Source: Dipylidium caninum (Eukaryota > Platyhelminthes > Cestoda > Cyclophyllidea > Dipylidiidae). From it: a stretch of DNA of 64,000 bases. The position numbers and the translations under genes were made by a program. Location of the stretch: contig QEYB01000282.1 in assembly GCA_017562135.1 (NCBI GenBank), forward strand, positions 434,001-498,000. Direction: 5' to 3'. Positions 36,361 to 48,000 of the stretch are shown piece by piece (position 1 is the stretch's first letter; each line of letters starts with the position of its first letter). The notes under the pieces are model-generated. The model made no database searches and was not told the origin of the DNA. It saw only the letters and a list, made by a program, of their open reading frames with translations.

Positions 36361-38955
36361 CCTACATTTCATGGATTTGCGCAACTTTGAGGTGGCACTT
36401 TGCACACGTGTTAGCTTTTTGTCTTTTGCATGTTTTATTGAGTCTTGGCTTTACCCTAAGGTGGCCGACTAACGAAGGCGGTGGGGATCATGTGACGAGA
36501 CCTGACGATCAGGGACGTGTCCTGAATGCCAAGTAGTGTAAAGGGCTCATAGTTTTTGCAGGCGCGCTGACCCTTCGAACCGGAATGAATTGATTGTTGA
36601 GGTCGTCTCCTTGGGCGTGGACAGTGTCTTGCCAAGCTCATTGACGGCGGCGAGGTTTTGTGATTTTGGAGACGTGGCATTCATTTGGGACGGGAGTTAT
36701 GCCCAATGCGCTTCGGCTTTTTGTGCTCGTTTCGTGTTTAGGCTGATTTACCTCCGACCAAGCTCTTGTAACCTGTCAGCCTTGCTCGGTAACAGATGGG
36801 TTTCACTTATGCCGAACAACCGCGTTGGCAAAGTGCGGTTAGTTAAACCTTTTACAAAATCGGCGTTCTTCACTGAAAGGTGGGTCTTCGGTTGCTCCAC
36901 TGATCGTACTCGATAGGCCTTGAAAACGGGAAAATGGACTTTCATTGTGAGAATGAAGATTTGATTCGTGTGATCAGATATGTTGAAATATTTTTTGACT
37001 ACGATTAATTTCGCGGCTTCGTCGCCACCATTCGTGGATTGACAGTTTAATTGGCAACTCTTGATTCGAGGCCTCAGTCCTTCATTGAGGCAGAGGTGCT
37101 AGTTGCGGTTGGATTTCCATAACCTAGTGTATTTGTAAGTTGTTTTCTCTTAAGAGCCAGATCCTCGTAGACTAACCGAAGAGGTTTTAAGCGGTGTCTT
37201 TCTGTGGTTCACAGAAAATCTCCGCAAAAGGAGCTGAGCAGTCCTCTGCTTTGTTGATTTCGGGTGGAGTTACCGGAGGAAACGCTCCCTTGAGCACTTT
37301 TTTGGAATGCGATACAATCCTACATGCGGTTGGATGCCGTAGCCTGTGTGAGCCACACAGCCCCCCCCCTGTGCAAAATTGGGGTTAGTCCGCAATCCCG
37401 CTGTATCTCCCATTGCCCCCATGCATCGCCGCCATTGAATAGCCTCTGTTTACATAAAGTCCTTTAGTCTCATTCAATTCGCCCGTAATCTTTAATCTCA
37501 TCTCAATTACCACTAATCGTTCTATCACGTGTTTCTCGGGTCATTTGCATCCCCTTCAGGTAAAGTACGCGAGGTTAGGAAGTCTCGGCGTTTTGAGGAC
37601 AAATGAAAACAAATTTATTATTTTGCAAGCGAGAGGTCAACAAATACGTGATCTCAGCTCCACCGTTACCGGTTGCCTTGCCCTTACCAAAGGTAGCAGG
37701 TCACTCAGGCAGGATGTACTTTTAGCCACAACGTGGGAGGAGACCAGCAACCTTCATGAATAGGCTCAATTGACAAGGTTGCGTTTTTCTCTGAAGCGAT
37801 GCGTTGAGCCTTTAATTTCCCATTACAAAGTCTGTTTTCCATCTTAGTCAGCTGCTTTTTCGGTTTACTTCGCTTGTCCTGAAGTCGGGAATGGAGGCTG
37901 GCGGGAGGGTCACGTCAGAGCCCGCTTCACGTTTAGGGTTAATACCACGCTGGCCCTCATCTTCCAGGCTTATCGCCTGGTTGCACTACCAGCATTACCA
38001 GATCTCCCAGTCAGTAGTGCACTTTATGGATACGATGGCATCACGAAAGAATTATAAACAATTGTTTTTTTAAATCTACGGTTAACATCGTAGCTGGAAG
38101 AAATAACACTGATTCTGTTAGTTGTCCCTCCTCCGTCCCGATGACCCAGACACCACGGAGGAGGCGAATGTGACGACAGTTCATTCGCGAAAAAGATTTG
38201 ACAGGAGCTCCGAGTTAGGCAGAAGAAATTAATACAATCATAGTGAAAGCGTACACACGATTGAACGCCTCAAGTATGAATGGCAGAGGCAATTAAATGG
38301 TCAATCAAAATTGCGTCTATGAATGTGTTGGGATGACCTCGGTATAGGGCTTAGTTGAGCAAACCTTACAATTAATAACACATTATAGCTAAATTGTCCT
38401 TTGGTATGTATCCCTGTCTCTTATTTGCGTCACAGACCCTCACACTGGAAAAGGCAGTGGCATCCAACTTTGGCCAAATCACGGCCCAAGCCCCCTCTCC
38501 GTTAGTGATCTCAGACTCAACACATTTACAGTGGGGGAAGGCGAATCGAAATTCATGAACATAGCGACTCTCGTCCTGACATTGACAATAACCTCCTCTC
38601 GCACTTAAGTGTGCCTACAAGCGAAAATTCCACCTCTAAATGAACAGATGGACGGCTGCACATCAGTCCTTTATATTTCTTTTACAAATTAATCCGAGTT
38701 GTTTCAAAAGACAAAGGTAATTTCGGGAATTAAAGTGCATTCCCAAAAAATTTAACATTTTCATCCACACACACACATGAAAACCGAAAGGGGAATGAAA
38801 AAAGTTTTGTAAATCTCAAAACGCAAAATTACAGTTTGGAGTTGTTAACCTAGACAATTAATAGAGCAGAGAAGTTGTGGGGTGTAGAAGAGAGTTGGAT
38901 TGTATTTCGTGAGGAGAAAACCCTGTCCTTGTGATAATGATTGTTGCTTGGAGCC
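36361..38955. other. Convergent intergenic region
   Basis: Lies between the 3' ends of ZC3H15 (plus) and the TPD52-family gene (minus). Plus-strand frames at 36590-36916, 37194-37388 and 37545-37763 are open, but their translations have irregular Cys/Ser/Arg composition and no convincing splice borders. I see no supportable gene. Confidence 0.45.
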
Positions 38956-41345
38956 TTAATCTCCTTCCTCAGGCAGCGTACCATAAGTCGACTTTACGAA
39001 AGCATCCTGGCAAAAAAGTAACACAAATTAGCTGCAGCTCAACAAAGATGCGGCAGTATTAGTGTGGCATCGTACAGGCGATCCAACTATTCACAAGAGG
39101 GAAACACAACAGAGGGCGAGAATGAGTACAAAAATATCATCGGCTTTCTCCAGCACCGCCGTCGAGGGGGTGAGATTTAGTCAGGAATTGATACCCTGGA
39201 AGATACACGTGTTCAAAGAAAAAGCGTGCCCATAGTTCCAATACAAAGATATTTATACGACCTGAAGAGGCGCAAAGCTAGATAAGTGCGTAATTCGCCA
39301 GTCAGGAATAAAACAATCTCAAGGCGAAAACCCAGACAACATTTTCCTACCGTCCATTGTGGGGGGACAAATAGCCATTTATCCAGAAAAAACCGAATTT
39401 GATATAGCGAATTTACCATCCACAAGATGTACTACTTCACTAAAACCTACATGTTTTCGTTAGGCATTGTAATAAAATATTCAAAAAGACAATGTATATA
39501 ACTCAAGTATTAGTGACAAGATTTGCCATTCTCGGTACTCAAAAAGGCTATGAAATGAAAAATTGAGATGATGATAAATGGATGGCGAGAAACGATGAAA
39601 ATACTTGGCAGATGTAAAACAAACCGAAATACGTCAAAGTAAAATCCGACTAAGTAGATGTTAAACATCGCCGGAAGTGCAGAACGAATACTCTGTTAAG
39701 AGTAATCGAATCAAAATCCACCTAACCTTAAAAATGCAGTAAGCGTGAGAGCGCATACAAGGACCAGTGGTTTGAGATTAGAGAAAATGAACCCACCCCA
39801 AACGCTTTTGTTTATGCATATGACCATGCTTAGATGGGGTTATTACCTGGATGCGGAGCAGGCATGAATCAAAGCCTGAACAGAATCATTGGATAAAGGG
39901 CAACAAGACTATTACAGGAGGAACTTAATGGTGAGAAGAACGGGGCAGAACACTTGTCATTTCCTCCGTGGCATAAAATGGTTTGACATCGATCCAGGCA
40001 CTATGAAATATATAATGAAAAGTCAGAAGTCGGTTTCTGAAGGCAACGACAGTCCGGCAGATGAAAGAGAAGGCAAAAATGTTGCAGATCAGACATCAAA
40101 CGTCAACAGAAAGAACGATAACAACATTAAGATCTCTTGCTTTTGTGAGAGGTTCTTAACCGAACCTGCTATAGCTCGGACCCTTGAGAATGAGAAGAAG
40201 CAGCAGGTGAGGGGCAAAGGGAAGCGTCAGTCTCCGCTTGACCCCCCACGAGTTCCCACCAGGTCAGACGAGCGAAACTGGGCATCGCAAAAGCCTAACG
40301 ATAGCAATGGCAGGTTGTGATTTTGACATATCATTGCCTTTTGAGATTTCCGCTTACAATTAGACAGAGATTGAGAATACGAAAATAATGAGGCGAGTTA
40401 AATGATATTACAATTGGCAATTGAATGACCACCTACAGTCAGTTTAAGTCATCAGTTTCAGAACATTTTTTTTCGAAGAAAATCATGAATGCAGAAATTC
40501 ACAAAGAAACGCAAAGGGAATATAATAGCAATGCCATTTGATGATAGTTATAAAATAAAAACGTGGAAAAACATGTTATCCCCAAGCGGGCATCAAAACG
40601 AGGCAGTGTTGAAAAGAATAAGGGCGGCTAAATTGAATAGCATACAGGAAATCATAGGTGAAGTAAATGAGGGCGGTTACACCAACCTTAACAGCACCAA
40701 TTGCAGATCCCACGGTTTCTGATATATTCTTGAAGGTCTCTGAATTCCTACAAAATCATGAAACGTGAATAAACTCATACTCACTTAATGTTTTCGATAG
40801 ATGTGGATACTTTTTCCTTCACATCTTCCGCGGCATCAAGCGTTTTGCTCCTGGCTTGTGCGAAGGCACGTTGGGTTTTCTGTACACTGGAGAGCGAAAT
40901 TAGACAAATTTAAAAAAAATGTGTGAGCTCTGCGGGACAAAAACTGATATAACTATTCAACGCAACTAACGGTTCGCTTTCCCCAATTTTGTTGATACCT
41001 TCCTTGACATCGTAGGCGATAGTGGTCATATCTGTATAGCCCAATTTTTTCTTTATTTCGGCCAGCTGCTTGCCCTTTTCAACAAGAGCATCTTTCAGGT
41101 GCTGAATTTCCTCCTCAATCTATTCATAATAAGGATACAGCATTTCTTACCGCAGCTAGTTCTTTTTCAAGCTCTTCCTTATTCACGGGCTCTTGATTGT
41201 TATTCTCCGGCTCCGTAGTTACTACGGGTTCTGGTTGGTTATTCGGAAAATCATGCTCGTATCCTTCATCATCAACTCTAATGAGCTCATGCACACTCCC
41301 CGCTGGTTCAACGTTGGCAGGACGGACATCATCACCAAGCTCCAT
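38956..41345 (-). CDS. TPD52: Tumor protein D52-family coiled-coil protein
   Basis: Five exons read downward: 41345-41151, 41119-40971, 40886-40785, 40747-40687 and 39006-38956, totalling 185 residues, the usual family size. The acidic N-terminal part is followed by a coiled coil (Glu-Glu-Leu-Glu-Lys-Glu-Leu, then Ile-Glu-Glu-Glu-Ile-Gln and Leu-Ala-Glu-Ile-Lys-Lys-Lys-Leu-Gly), which is the TPD52 hallmark and mediates dimerisation. The later Lys-Asn-Ser-Glu-Thr-Phe-Lys block corresponds to the conserved Lys-Asn-Ser-Pro-Thr-Phe-Lys of vertebrate members. Family members act in vesicle trafficking and exocytosis. Introns 1 and 3 are 31 and 37 bp. The last exon (16 codons plus TAA) lies 1.7 kb away; it was chosen because of a TTTTTTGCCAG acceptor and matching phase 0. 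It is the least certain exon. All others are clear. Confidence 0.9.
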
Positions 41346-42117
41346 CTCGGCGGCGTTTGACCTAGAAACTCAGTGCGGTATGTAATACGCCGGCGTCCTA
41401 GATTTCTAATAGGCCAATCAATTTGGAAATTGCAGGTGATACAAACAAAACTCGTTAAAATAGAAGTGAATGCTATAAGAATTGTGGACTTCCCTTAAAC
41501 TACGCCATTTATATAATCACGCGGCAAATGTAATCTTTATTATAACTTAGTAGCCCTTAAAGTCTGACTTTTTTAGACGTTTCAAAATGATCTTAAAACA
41601 AACATAACTTGGAAATGCTTTATTTGGATTGCACATTGCTAGTGGCTAACTCCTATTATCAGGTTTTGTAATTAGAGTGGATATCAATTTCGTCTGATCA
41701 CTCCGGTTCCACCAAATCGGGATAATAGTAATATTTATCCCCACATATCCCCTGCGCGCATTTATAGTGCGCCAGGAGATAACTACTGCTACATTGGTAA
41801 ATCTGAAGTACATAATCGGAGAATTTGATTCGTCTACGCATAAAGTTTTATAGCAAGTGTCTATGAAATGGTCTACTTAACCTCCTACTCTGTAGCAACG
41901 CGTGTTACCTATTTGCTATCAGTGTATACTGTCTGGTTTCAGAACCAGAATACACCTAGCTGACCCGTCTTAATAAGTCGAGAGGATGGGAAAACGTTAG
42001 TAAGGATGTTTTATGCACCTTTTAATGATCAATAAGAAAATATTGTGGAAATTATTTGAAAGTGCGACCTAATCCAAATTAACTGAGCTAAACTTACTTC
42101 ACTACCGGTTAAAGTCT
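41346..42117. other. Promoter-side region of the TPD52-family gene
   Basis: Sequence upstream of the minus-strand TPD52 start and downstream of the candidate gene at 42118. No coding signal or recognisable regulatory motif was seen. Confidence 0.4.
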
Positions 42118-43715
42118 TCACCGGCATTTTGACAAAAAATTGTCGTCCTCACAGGAACCAGGCTGAAAAAAGCGAATCGTGAAGTCAATTAGGCGGAGGA
42201 TAGTGAATAAAAATCTCGTGGCCTCGTAGACTAAGACTTCGAATGCATTGATATTTGGGAGTAAAAATGGGGCTGGAGGATTCCAACTTTTCACAAGCGT
42301 GACGTCGGCAATGGCATATTTTCGCTTTATCCCTACGATAATATTAATGACTAGCCACGCAAGACGGCTGTCATCTTCATCGAGTTTCGCAACCTTCAGC
42401 GTAGATATTTGCTATTGCTCGTTTTTCGGTACTCTTGAGGCCGAAAAGGCAAGTTCGCAACGACAATTTGATATTCGACCACATTATCTAGTATCCAAGA
42501 ATCTGAGGCATTGATTTATGAAGTTTTTTTGTGTTAAAACCCACCTTATGAAGTGTTACCCTTTCTTCCAAGTTTTAGTTGTCCAAAAACCTTAATCGAA
42601 GCACGTTACCGCATCTCATCATCTCCTTACGTCACCCCACTTCAACATAATGGTGAACGTGTTGTCGGACATACTCAGTCAGCATACGGCTCCAGTGTGA
42701 TCAAATTTTGCTGAAATCATCCATGTTTACCTATATATAAGCACAAATATTCAAAGGTTAGTTAGACCCAAGGCAGGTTAACCTTCATTCTTCTCGCCCC
42801 CTACCCGGCTGATCTGCTCCTATCTAAGAAAATTCTGATGAGATAGAGGCCTCCGTGCTCACCCTCACCTGTGAGCCAGACATAAATTGGTTCCAATCTA
42901 CGATATTAAGAAGCATATTTGTAAGTTTAGCTGTTGTCTTAGACAACAAAACCTGAAAAGTAGATTGCCTAGATTTCTCCGACTTGATCAACAATATCAT
43001 TGACAGGGGTTCTTTTATGGACACTTCGTCGGCTACATGACATTCTACAAGTGACACACTTTGTGCCCAGAGGACAAATGAGTAAAAGGGTACCTTTCAC
43101 GAAAACCGCAAAATTTACCAGTGAGGGATTCTTTTCGACAACTTATATTTGTCCATAAACGGATTAGTCGCGATTTATAGTCGACCGAAAGGCCTCGACT
43201 TCCAAAGCATGAAGCCGCCAATTGTGAAGTAAGCAAATTGCTCAAAAACCTTACAAATTAGCCCTTTAAATCACCTCAGACCTCTCCCATTACCACAGGG
43301 AAGAAGAAGGAAAAAGAGAACCTTCTAGAGATTATGTCTTTAGAGGGAAAAAAAGGTTCTTTACTTCGGTCCGAAATTAAGAAAGGGTTATATTCGTTGA
43401 ACTATTTCAAACAACCCTCAAATTTACATCCGAAATTGGTTATTTTTAAATAGTCTTTGGGTACTGCATAAGGTGACTTTCGGATAATGCAAGGGGCTAA
43501 ACGCAGTTCTTTTCCCAGTACAAACGGTCTGCCTGTACTAAGTACCAATTTGTAAAAGTGACATCCACGAGAGTGAAGTCATTTCGAAGCTTTTTTAGAT
43601 CGTCTACAAAGAGAATTCCTCCGGCTTCCGTAGGTTTCCTGCGCATTACTCCGATCGAAAAAAGGTGCATAATTGAGATAATGCAACATCTCCCTAAAAG
43701 TGGCACAGGTTGAGT
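42118..43715 (-). CDS. Candidate unrecognised gene, four exons (5' end unknown)
   Basis: On the minus strand, exons 43715-43546, 43240-43094, 43058-42869 and 42411-42118 have AG acceptors and GT donors, and their phases agree (2, 2, 0), giving 266 residues to TGA. One intron is 35 bp (43059-43093), matching the short introns of nearby genes. Protein features are balanced rather than low complexity: Gly-Ile-Leu-Phe-Val-Asp-Asp-Leu-Lys-Lys-Leu in exon 1, Ser-Arg-Leu-Ile-Arg-Leu-Trp in exon 2, Ser-Met-Ile-Leu-Leu-Ile-Lys-Ser-Glu-Lys in exon 3. The last exon border is the weakest; an alternative acceptor at about 42,434 would end in a short Ile-Ala-Asn-Ile-Tyr tail. Upstream exons probably exist between 43.7 and 44.3 kb. 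Beta-strand-like patches hint at a folded domain, but I cannot name one. Confidence 0.4.
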
Positions 43716-45000
43716 CTATAAAGACAAAAAGTTACAGAAGCTGAAGGTCCAACCTCGACACCTGTTTACTAATCGAAATTGTGGTTACTGGCAAATTGTT
43801 TTACAGTGTATATAAACATGTGGGACCGCGGTGCCACCTTCTGTCGATGCTTCTTCCCTCAAAAATGGGGAGAGATGTGACCATGAGAAGATCGACGAAG
43901 ACTAACGAAAATTAACTTAACCCGTGAGCATTGTCAAATGGTCCGCGTGAGATAGGTGGATAATCAGTAATTTGCTAATAAGAGGCAATTTACCACATAA
44001 CGCCGGTTTTTTATTTTAGTTGAACAAATTAGAGGTGATTTTAAATGGATGGATAAGTGGACCAACACCTCAGGACATGCAAATAATGAACCTCAGTACA
44101 CCGTACACCGCACACCGTAAATTACAATGTAGATAGCGTCGTGCGTGCCATTTCATTAATGAAAACATGGTCTTGATTAGGTTATTTCCCTCTTTCATCG
44201 AAAACAGTGCAGTAATAAGATTACACGGAAAGAATAAGACGAGGAGTTTCAAGTCATAAAGGAATAAAGGTGGACGGACGAGGTCATTAACGCAATAAAG
44301 GAAAGAGCTAAGCGCTATATTAGGGTTTAAAAAGTTTGATTAGGATTAAAAGAGAGGCAAGAGGGATAGAGAGACAGTCAAGGTTCTAAAGCGACTTGAA
44401 AGTAAGAAGGGCGGGTAGAGTAAGTAACGATGGCGGACTTCGAGGTAATATGCCTGAAGTTCTAAAAAAAATCACCCTGCCTTTATTAATGTGAGTTCTA
44501 AGGTGACTGGGCATGATTAATGATAAATTTCACCTTGCTATAATTAAAAAGGTGCAAGAGTGCTTATCATATTGCCATCCCACAAATTGATTAACTGGCG
44601 CGGAAAGATATAAGTTGGGATAAAAAGACTCAATTTAAAGTTTTAATGGCATATTCGTGACTTTCAGTTTGGTATGATTGCGAGCACTTCGCACAAAACT
44701 ATGCTATCACCGGCAGCTTTTTTGTCAGCCACTTGAAAGGATTTATAATTATCTCGGCCGTTTTGACGCTTTCATTTTGTACAATGTTAGTCCGACATAT
44801 ATATTTTGTGTTGTTTAAATTATTTTGATTTGCAGCCTTGAGAGACCTGGCGTCATTTTGATTGGTCTCTACGCATTCTTAAAGCCGAGGATGAGGTGTT
44901 AACGTTTTTGCTGCTTCATACCACTATTCTTAATTATTTCTTGCGTCGTAAATGCCAACAATGCTTATGTGACTAAACCTTTTTGGATATTCTTAATACT
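43716..45000. other. Region between divergent genes
   Basis: Lies upstream of TMEM132 (plus) and of the candidate minus-strand gene. The plus strand is A-rich to about 44.6 kb and then T-rich, consistent with a switch in transcribed strand. A short three-copy ACACCG-type repeat lies near 44,096-44,120. No coding exon was identified. Confidence 0.4.
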
Positions 45001-48000
45001 ATGGTCGCCGGAAAGGAATGTATATTTTCAATTTGGATCTTGCTTTTTGTCATTCGTTCAATTGAAATTGACGTTCTCAATACAAGATTTGTTCCCAACG
45101 GAGCTGCATTTTTTACTGACACGGGCTCTGCAAAAGAGACATCCATATACATGCAAGATTTCGCCTCAACTGGAAACATTGATGATGTATCTCTTAACAT
45201 TAACGTAGGAAATTTGCAGGTCAATGCATCAATTAATCCAGATACGAATAACTTCCAAAATCAACCGCTTACCACTGTACATTTGTTTCAAAGGGAATTG
45301 TCCGAAGACGATCCAACTCTGCATCTTCTATGTCACTCAGTTTTAGCCCCAAATGTTTTGAAAAACCTTAATCAACATATGAGCACATGCTGCATTATAA
45401 AAGTAATTGCTAGCAATCGGCACTTTTTCACCGGATGCCTAATTGAAAATCTGTCGTCAAGCAATCGATCAACATGCCACGCCTCAATTCACATTGAAAA
45501 CAGAGCATGGAATGACTCGTTGAATAACGAACTCGACGTTAGTTACAGAATAAATACCGTTCAATATATAAAGTCGTCTACTATAAATCTACTCTTGGAT
45601 TCCGCAGCACTTTCAAGGCAATGTTGGACACCTCTTGCTACCCAAATGTCTAACTTTCGATTTCTTTCGAAAATATCCCTTAAAAAGTTCCAACGTGACG
45701 AAATTCGTGAAATCGGTCGTAACATTCGGTTGGATATTCCATCGCGGCGACTCAAAAATGGCGAGTACTTTAACATTCCTGTTAGAGTAAAACAATACAC
45801 TAACATCGCGGAATTTACTTTAAGGTATGTACCATCTTGTGTGATGAAGTGTTTGCACCTGTAACTGCTGGTTTTCTCTCTCCCACAACTTCCTTTTTAG
45901 GTGCGAAATTCCCCTCAACACGCATGTGGAATTCGTCCGTGTTGTCTGGCCGTGGGAGGTTGATGAATCCTCGTCTGGAAGTCGAGACACCGGCCCCCGT
46001 TTGCTACACCTAAACAACGGATTTAGCGCTTGGGATATATCGCAACGGCATATTCCCAGTTTAAAGGGCAACGTTACTGAGGTTGTCGCTCGCTATCGTG
46101 AGACCGCCATCGACCCCAATCTAAATGAACATTTTAGGTCTGTGCTCATTCTATCCCAATTTTTGTACTAATGCGCTTTCGTCTAACAAGGCCAACTACC
46201 GTCTTACCATTCCCCATTCCCGTAGTATTAGTCTAAAAACTAAATTCCGAACTTGCAAATTGGCATTTTCTTACCTTAGTTTGCTTTATTACAATTCTCT
46301 TTTTGTCCGTAATTATTAAAAGAAGGCTGATAGATTGTTGAGTATTCACATTTTCCTGCACGTCTACATCAGCACCAATTTGGAGGTAGGTATGTTCAGC
46401 ACTTGACATTTCACTTGCCTATCGTGACACCAGTCTGAATGTCACCTTTTATTCTCTATCCTGAAATACGGGTTGTACACGTCTAGCCTCCATCTAAATT
46501 AAATTAATTTCGTCTCCATCCGTCCTTTGTGCACGTGTATAATCACCACTAAATTCACTTCCTTTCTAATATGGCGTCTAACTTGCTCTGATTGGCTAGA
46601 GGTTAAAAAATAAATCTGATTTATCTTGTCGGTATTTTCAATCAAAACAAATCCACCATCCCCCTTCTTACCCTCTCCTTTCTCACCCGAATCACTTTAC
46701 TCCCGTTGCTACTCAGTAAAAATATGTAGTGAACTTTCTCTTTTTCTTCTTTCTCTGAAGCATTCCTTGTATTTTTTTAAGCAAAAGAAAACCAACCTTC
46801 CCCTCTTTGAGTTGACATCAAAAGAGTTTAGGATTTCAAAGAAAGACGTACTTATTATGGAAGGTTTTAATTCATAGCCTTAGAATTGAAGCATTTTTTA
46901 CACTGACACGACGCGAGGGAGAAAATGGCGATGGCTGAGGCCTCCAGCACCTCCTCGCAATATCTTGCGGTGGCATTTGGAAGGCCACCAGAATGCCGGC
47001 ATTAAAGCAGCTTAATGCCAGGGTAATTACATCTGGCAGTGTAATTGTTTGGGAGAAAAAATGTTCTCCTCTGGCCATACCTCTCCCTACCTGCGTTCAC
47101 CCTAGCCACTCCTAGACGCATCGCTCTCAAGGTAATACATTGTAACTGAGGTATGAAATATCACTGTAGACGAGAAGACAACTCGAAAATTAGCCAAGAT
47201 TTCTCAATATCCAAAAGCAGAAAAGGGACGAGAGGAGGACGGGTGGTTGGCATGAATAGTAGCGGAATGACTGAGCCCACGAAGAGAGTAGGGTCGTACA
47301 CTGAACCTTTTTAAGTATATCTAATCAAAACCGAGATGTTTGCTCAAAGGTAAGCAGGTTTTTTCTTGAGAATTACCACAAGGTGGGTTTCTTCCTAATC
47401 GCAAGTTTGTCCCTTTTATAGGCCTTAGGGTAGATACGATGATGGCTGTGAAGTTCTGTCAGGCAACCGGAAAAGTTGGTGCGGAGTGGTACTGCATTAT
47501 ACGAATGTTTGGACCACGTGGAAGTGGGAGACTCAAGTAGGGGCGCATGTAGGTGACAGCGGTGGTAAACTTTCTTAATCATCACTCACGGAGACATTAA
47601 ACTCTTTCGCCTTTACGAAAATGGAATTTATGGGATAGTTGGATGCTTTGCGTGCTCATTAATATCGCTGTAGCCGAGGGCAGTTTTGTTGACGTGGATA
47701 AAAACGGCGGAGGTAGACAGGATTTCGCATTAGGTGTGCGTGTACTCAGCCAGGCTGAATTAAGTGCCCATGTAATTAGCATGCATTAATAGAAGACTTG
47801 TGGTATTTTATATAACCTGCCTCCAATTCTCAACGCAGTTTCGTCTTCGCACCGACCACAGAGCTCTTGTACGAATTGTAAATAACCACGTACGAGATTG
47901 ACGATTACGCAGGTTTTTGAACTTAGTCGCCCTCCTCGAAGTGACCTCGAGTCACCACCTCGACTGAGTGATATTTTCTCCTTTGACACATCCAAATATG

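Noticed and set aside
36590..36916. 108-codon plus-strand frame in the ZC3H15/TPD52 intergenic region
   Set aside because: Irregular composition, no splice signals, no domain; probably chance.
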